NCBI GenBank assembly: GCA_008017255.1
Contig: SSHD01000109.1
Location: forward strand, 1 to 9,820
DNA: 9,820 bases
Direction: 5' to 3'
Source of the DNA: Acinetobacter sp.
Lineage (GTDB): Bacteria > Pseudomonadota > Gammaproteobacteria > Pseudomonadales > Moraxellaceae
Shown here: positions 7,299 through 9,820 of the stretch, one piece after another
Layout of the letters: every line of letters starts with the position of its first letter
How positions within the stretch are numbered: position 1 is the first letter of the stretch
The notes under the pieces: generated by a model
Database searches by the model: none
What the model saw: the letters and a program-made list of their open reading frames with translations, nothing else
Told to the model about the DNA's origin: nothing
Program-made: the position numbers and the translations under genes

Positions 7299-7657
7299 TT
7301 CTATAGTCCTCATTTCACACAAATAAAAAAATAAATCGCAGCACGGTCAGTTTAAAGTAGCCCAGTGTATTTGGCGTGACCTGAAATCATTCACCCAACT
7401 ATCTATCTATGCCAAAGCGAAAATAAAAATACAGTTTTCAGATCAATTGCTTTGAGTTTTAAATAGTTTGGAAAAATTGTCGACCTACAAGTTGTAAGAA
7501 CAATCTCAATAGGCATATAATTATTTAAGATTCATTAATCATGTTTAATTTTACTTTGTTATTCAGTTTACTTTTGCAACTATAAAGTTATACAAGAACC
7601 TCTCCTACAAGCTTTTCGGCTATATCTACATCAACAATTGAAATACATCTTTCCAGT
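7299..7657. other. AT-rich intergenic stretch without a recognised gene
   Basis: Upstream of the 70-residue gene, no frame of convincing length or with a ribosome site is visible on either strand. The stretch is clearly richer in A and T than its neighbours. A small perfect palindrome TACAA-g-TTGTA lies at 7486-7496. Several TATAAT-like words occur, as expected by chance in such DNA, and no -35/-10 pair is good enough to call. It must contain the promoter of the minus-strand 70-residue gene. An unannotated small RNA is possible but unsupported. Confidence 0.4.
7307..7311 (-). promoter_or_regulatory. Ribosome binding site of the 70-residue gene
   Basis: GAGGA on the minus strand, 8 bases before ATG 7298. 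This is the main sequence evidence that the small frame is translated and that its first in-frame start codons are not used. Confidence 0.5.
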
Positions 7658-7737
7658 TTTTGCTTTGAAGTCTACCCTGCTAGGGGAAGATTTAAAGAGG
7701 ATGTGATTGGTTTTACCCCATCCTGAGGAACACATCG
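7658..7737. repeat. Second, more degraded copy of the intergenic repeat
   Basis: TTTTGCTTTGAAGTCT at 7658-7673 is an exact 16-base match to the complement of 4115-4130. Beyond it, CCCtgctaGGGGAAG (7675-7689) parallels the CCCCttatGGGGGAAG core at 4011-4026 of the first copy. AGGATG at 7698-7703 pairs with CATCCT at 7719-7724. The spacing between blocks differs from the first copy, so this is a decayed or variant member, and its right edge is uncertain. It lies downstream of the nfuA terminator, in non-coding DNA. Confidence 0.45.
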
Positions 7738-7751
7738 TGCCGCAAGTCCTC

Positions 7752-7792
7752 GACAAGAAGAAAAGCATTAGAGAATCCGAAGATTCCCTAAT
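7752..7792 (-). terminator. Rho-independent terminator of nfuA
   Basis: On the minus strand, starting 14 bases after the nfuA stop, ATTAGGGAATC pairs with GATTCTCTAAT around a TTCG loop closed by C-G, the very stable UUCG tetraloop. The 11-bp stem (7767-7777 with 7782-7792) has one G-U pair. It is followed by a T-rich run CTTTTCTTCTT. Confidence 0.75.
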
Positions 7793-7806
7793 ATGAACAC
7801 TGCAAC

Positions 7807-8445
7807 TTATTTAAAATATGCGCCTTCGGCTTGGGTGTGATCGGTTTGGTCCACCACACGTTGCAACTCTGGAACATGCTGTCTTAAAGTGGTTTCTACG
7901 CCTTGCTTTAAGGTCACATCAATTGCTGAACAGCCCTGACAACCACCGCCGAACTTTAACACCGCAGTTAGCCCATGTTCTGGGTCGTTTTGCACTTCAA
8001 CTAAACTACAGTTTCCACCATGACCTTCAAGCCCCGGATTAATTTCCGATTGCAAAATATAAGTAATACGTTCTTCAATTGAAGCATCTGGCCCAACACG
8101 TGGCACTTTTGAGTTAGGTGCGCGGAAAGTCAACTGACCACCAAAACGGTCTTTGTTATAGTCAATCACCGCATCTAGTAAATACGGAATTGATGGCGCA
8201 TCCACATAAGCCGGGAAATCTGGATAATCCTGCTTATAGTCGGTTGGAAGCACTTCATCTGGTGCGCTATAGGCCATACAACATTCTGCACGCGGTGTAC
8301 CCGGATGCTCTACAAAAACACGAACGCCAATTCCTGGAGTATTTTGTTTATTTAATAAATCACTCAAATACTCTTGTGCAGTAGGAGTAATTAAAAGGTT
8401 AGGAATTTGTGCTGCAACGGCAGTGTTGGTGTTCTCAGTCGACAT
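7807..8445 (-). CDS. nfuA: Fe-S biogenesis protein NfuA
   Basis: A 212-residue cytoplasmic carrier that receives [4Fe-4S] clusters and passes them to client enzymes, especially under oxidative or iron stress. The N-terminal degenerate A-type domain (about 20-115) carries VRVFVEHPGTPRAECCMAYSAPDE, close to the E. coli sequence. The C-terminal Nfu domain (about 125-205) has the cluster-binding CxxC in GGGCQGCSAIDVTLK (Cys169, Cys172). E. coli NfuA is 191 residues; the extra length here is mainly a polar N-terminal extension (MSTENTNTAVAAQ) that matches what I recall of Acinetobacter NfuA. ATG 8443-8445 is chosen over ATG 8454 and TTG 8460 because GAGGA stands 8 bases upstream. It is a single gene with its own terminator, divergent from the rhomboid gene. 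Confidence 0.96.
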   Translation of the reverse strand: MSTENTNTAVAAQIPNLLITPTAQEYLSDLLNKQNTPGIGVRVFVEHPGTPRAECCMAYSAPDEVLPTDYKQDYPDFPAYVDAPSIPYLLDAVIDYNKDRFGGQLTFRAPNSKVPRVGPDASIEERITYILQSEINPGLEGHGGNCSLVEVQNDPEHGLTAVLKFGGGCQGCSAIDVTLKQGVETTLRQHVPELQRVVDQTDHTQAEGAYFK

Positions 8446-8453
8446 AACAATCA

Positions 8454-8458
8454 TCCTC
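8454..8458 (-). promoter_or_regulatory. Ribosome binding site that decides the nfuA start
   Basis: GAGGA on the minus strand, 8 bases before ATG 8445. It overlaps the two upstream in-frame start candidates, which are therefore unlikely to be used. Confidence 0.6.
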
Positions 8459-8464
8459 AAGCTG

Positions 8465-8474
8465 ATAGCGCTAT
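8465..8474. promoter_or_regulatory. Palindrome ATAGCGCTAT just upstream of nfuA
   Basis: A perfect 10-bp palindrome 19 bp before the nfuA ATG. On the minus strand it overlaps a -10-like TTAATATAG. It may be an operator or part of the leader; a palindrome of this length is not rare enough to prove it. I do not recognise it as a published IscR site. Confidence 0.2.
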
Positions 8475-8491
8475 ATTAACCGAAGATGGCG

Positions 8492-8510
8492 TTGATTTTG
8501 CAGAAATCAA
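8492..8510. promoter_or_regulatory. 19-bp dyad between nfuA and the rhomboid gene
   Basis: TTGATTT-TGCAG-AAATCAA is a perfect 7-bp inverted repeat with a 5-bp centre, in the 153-bp divergent region. It lies 46 bp from the nfuA ATG and 88 bp from the rhomboid ATG, a position suited to controlling either promoter. The pattern resembles a binding site for a dimeric helix-turn-helix regulator. No regulator gene is adjacent. Confidence 0.35.
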
Positions 8511-8598
8511 GCATTTTTGTGGGATTTGTATAGCAGTCGCTTGTTTATTCACACATTAATGGCATTATGGCTAAAACTCTGACCGATTTGAAAGACCT

Positions 8599-9216
8599 AT
8601 GCTACAACTGCCGTTTAACCATACTGTTACGCTTATTTTAATCACGGTTGTGATTTCTATGTTGGCTTTTTCCAATCAAAAACTCATGGATCGGCTGATT
8701 TTTTGGGGCCCTGCCATGCAGCGTGGGCAATATGATCGCTTTATCACGCATGGTTTTGTACATGCCGATGGTACGCATTTACTGTTTAACATGATTACAC
8801 TGTTTTTCTTTGGCAATATTATTGAAAGCTTTTATCGGCAGTATTTTTTCGATATGGGCTTTGTGTTGTTTTATTTAGGTGGCTTAATTTTTGCCATTAT
8901 TCCAAGCTATTTGCAACATCGTGACAATGTGCATTGGGCAAGCTTAGGCGCATCGGGTGCGGTGTCTGCGGTGCTGTTTGCTTATATTTTATTTCAGCCG
9001 TGGAAGCTAATTTTCGTGTTTTTTATACCTGTGCCGGCAATTATTTTTGCAGTTTTATATGTGGCATATAGCGTGTGGTCTGGCAAACGTGGAAATAGCA
9101 ATATCAACCATAGTGCGCACCTATGGGGTGCGGCGTATGGGGTGATTATCACCATCCTTTTAGAGCCGAAAGTCATTCCACATTTCTTTAGCCAATTAAG
9201 TCAATTACCCTTCTAA
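8599..9216 (+). CDS. Rhomboid family intramembrane serine protease
   Basis: A 205-residue inner-membrane protease with the six-helix rhomboid core: helices near 7-24, 60-80, 84-104, 115-132, 136-158 and 170-187. Signature residues are present: HLLFN (His60, Asn64) in helix 2 for the oxyanion site, the nucleophile Ser119 in GASGA, and catalytic His174 in NHSAHLWGAAYG. It lacks the N-terminal cytoplasmic domain of E. coli GlpG and a seventh helix, so it is a minimal standalone rhomboid. It would cleave transmembrane segments of other proteins; substrates cannot be inferred. The start ATG 8599 has only a weak purine run (GAAAG) before it, but the next Met would remove most of helix 1. Monocistronic by appearance. 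Confidence 0.92.
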   Translation: MLQLPFNHTVTLILITVVISMLAFSNQKLMDRLIFWGPAMQRGQYDRFITHGFVHADGTHLLFNMITLFFFGNIIESFYRQYFFDMGFVLFYLGGLIFAIIPSYLQHRDNVHWASLGASGAVSAVLFAYILFQPWKLIFVFFIPVPAIIFAVLYVAYSVWSGKRGNSNINHSAHLWGAAYGVIITILLEPKVIPHFFSQLSQLPF

Positions 9217-9229
9217 ACCCTGTTGCAGT

Positions 9230-9256
9230 ATGCTGGGTCAGCGCAGCATTTAATTC
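9230..9256 (+). terminator. Possible weak terminator after the rhomboid gene
   Basis: ATGCTG (9230-9235) pairs with CAGCAT (9244-9249) across an 8-base loop and is followed by TTAATT. The stem is short and the T-tract poor, so this is tentative. The rest of the 175-bp gap before the lipoprotein gene shows no other gene and should hold that gene's promoter. Confidence 0.3.
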
Positions 9257-9391
9257 AGCCATGAAGTGATAAATACATCGCAAAACAGTGTGATTGTGCT
9301 AAATGGATTCAATAAAGCAATTAAAAAGCCACTAGCAAAAAAGCTGATCTAGTTTTAAAGTTTAAACATTCAATATCGATAGGAAATCGCA

Positions 9392-9556
9392 ATGAAAAAA
9401 ATTCTACTTAGCTTTGCTGCTGTCATTTGTTTAAGTTTATCAGCATGTGCTGTACATACTCCGCATGGCAGTGTAGTGGTTGACCCAGACACACATCATG
9501 GTCATGGCAATGGTAACTTCTGCCCACCAGGTCAAGCCAAAAAAGGTCGCTGCTAA
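9392..9556 (+). CDS. Small histidine-containing lipoprotein, 54 residues
   Basis: The frame starts MKKILLSFAAVICLSLSACA. The lipobox LSAC (16-19) predicts lipidation on Cys19, leaving a mature peptide of about 36 residues. The mature part contains VHTPHGSVVV, a His/Gly segment THHGHGNGN (34-42) and the tail FCPPGQAKKGRC with Cys44 and Cys54. The two tail cysteines could form a disulfide in the periplasm, and the histidines could bind a metal; both are inference. AGGAA stands 6 bases before ATG 9392, and a strong terminator begins 10 bp after the stop, so this is a complete single-gene unit despite its size. Residue 20 is Ala, so the Asp+2 inner-membrane retention signal is absent and outer-membrane sorting is expected. 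No named family is recognised with certainty. Confidence 0.82.
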   Translation: MKKILLSFAAVICLSLSACAVHTPHGSVVVDPDTHHGHGNGNFCPPGQAKKGRC

Positions 9557-9565
9557 TTGGCAATA

Positions 9566-9600
9566 CACCTAAATGCCGTCTTGGCATTTAGGTGCTTTTC
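9566..9600 (+). terminator. Strong Rho-independent terminator of the lipoprotein gene
   Basis: CACCTAAATGCC (9566-9577) pairs perfectly over 12 bp with GGCATTTAGGTG (9583-9594) around the loop GTCTT, followed by CTTTTC. It lies between two convergent genes. On the minus strand no T-run follows, so it serves mainly the + strand gene, although it could hinder readthrough from epmA. Confidence 0.85.
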
Positions 9601-9613
9601 CCCACCCCATTGT

Positions 9614-9820
9614 TTAGGCAATATCTGCTGGAAATGCAATCACTTCATCTATTCTGACCTGCTTGGTTGCGATCATTAATAAACGGTCTAACCCAAGTGC
9701 AATGCCCGAACACGCTGGCATATTTGAAATCGCTGCCAATAAATGTTGATCGATTGGCATGACTGCCAAACCACGCTGACTACGCTCGGCATTATCTGCT
9801 TCGAAACGCGCCCGCAATAC
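9614..9820 (-). CDS. epmA: C-terminal part of EF-P lysine ligase EpmA (PoxA/GenX), 5' end outside the window
   Basis: Sixty-eight residues before the stop are visible and the frame stays open to the right edge. The segment FEADNAERSQRGL, then MPIDQHLLAA, then SGIALGLDRLLMIA is the end of a class II lysyl-tRNA-synthetase-like catalytic domain. GLDRLLM is motif 3, with the ATP-binding Arg. The short ending (AFPADIA) and the absence of further lysyl-tRNA synthetase sequence point to EpmA, which attaches beta-lysine to elongation factor P, rather than LysS. There is no internal start: the protein simply continues past the window edge. Confidence 0.88.
   Translation of the reverse strand, partial: VLRARFEADNAERSQRGLAVMPIDQHLLAAISNMPACSGIALGLDRLLMIATKQVRIDEVIAFPADIA

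Noticed and set aside
7818..8384. Two + strand open frames antisense to nfuA.
   Set aside because: They are shadows of a strongly conserved Fe-S protein gene and lack translation signals.
1..9820. Search for CRISPR arrays, tRNA or rRNA genes, transposases, integrases and attachment sites.
   Set aside because: No regularly spaced repeats, cloverleaf-like sequence or mobile-element proteins were seen by reading; only the two small degenerate repeats were found.

Overview
The window reads as ordinary chromosomal DNA from a gammaproteobacterium of the family Moraxellaceae, most likely Acinetobacter or a close relative. The grounds are moderate-to-low GC, the recognisable sequence of the NfuA protein, a secreted lipase resembling the Moraxella/Psychrobacter Lip3 type, and the gene order. 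I recognised these from memory; no database was searched. I see no prophage, insertion sequence, CRISPR array, tRNA or rRNA. I also see no convincing new multi-gene system.

Left part (1-3967): a fragment of an unknown membrane protein ends on the + strand. Facing it is a two-gene minus-strand unit for a YbbA/YbbP-type ABC system (ATPase 2602-3300, then a large FtsX/MacB-like permease 119-2599). A tesA-like secreted SGNH esterase/thioesterase gene (3338-3967) is divergent from it. This tesA/ybbA/ybbP arrangement is known from E. coli and many other proteobacteria.

Middle part (3968-7054): a degenerate palindromic intergenic repeat (about 4003-4126) separates tesA from a minus-strand beta-carbonic anhydrase gene (4169-4783). 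A regulatory gap of 234 bp with a 17-bp perfect dyad separates that gene from a divergent + strand pair. The pair is a secreted alpha/beta-hydrolase lipase (5018-6022) and, 24 bp behind it, a conserved-looking helical protein of unknown function (6047-7054).

Right part (7055-9820): a 70-residue orphan protein on the minus strand is followed by an AT-rich gap of about 500 bp that holds a second, opposite-facing remnant of the repeat. Then come nfuA (7807-8445, minus strand; Fe-S carrier) with a UUCG-loop terminator, a divergent rhomboid intramembrane protease gene (8599-9216), and a 54-residue histidine-containing lipoprotein gene (9392-9556) with a strong terminator. Last is the C-terminal end of epmA, the EF-P lysine ligase, on the minus strand.

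The genes are mostly independent housekeeping or envelope units. The linkages most likely to mean something are TesA with the ABC pair and the lipase with its unknown downstream partner. The most interesting unexplained items are that partner protein, the small lipoprotein, the dyads in the two divergent promoter regions and the two related intergenic repeats.
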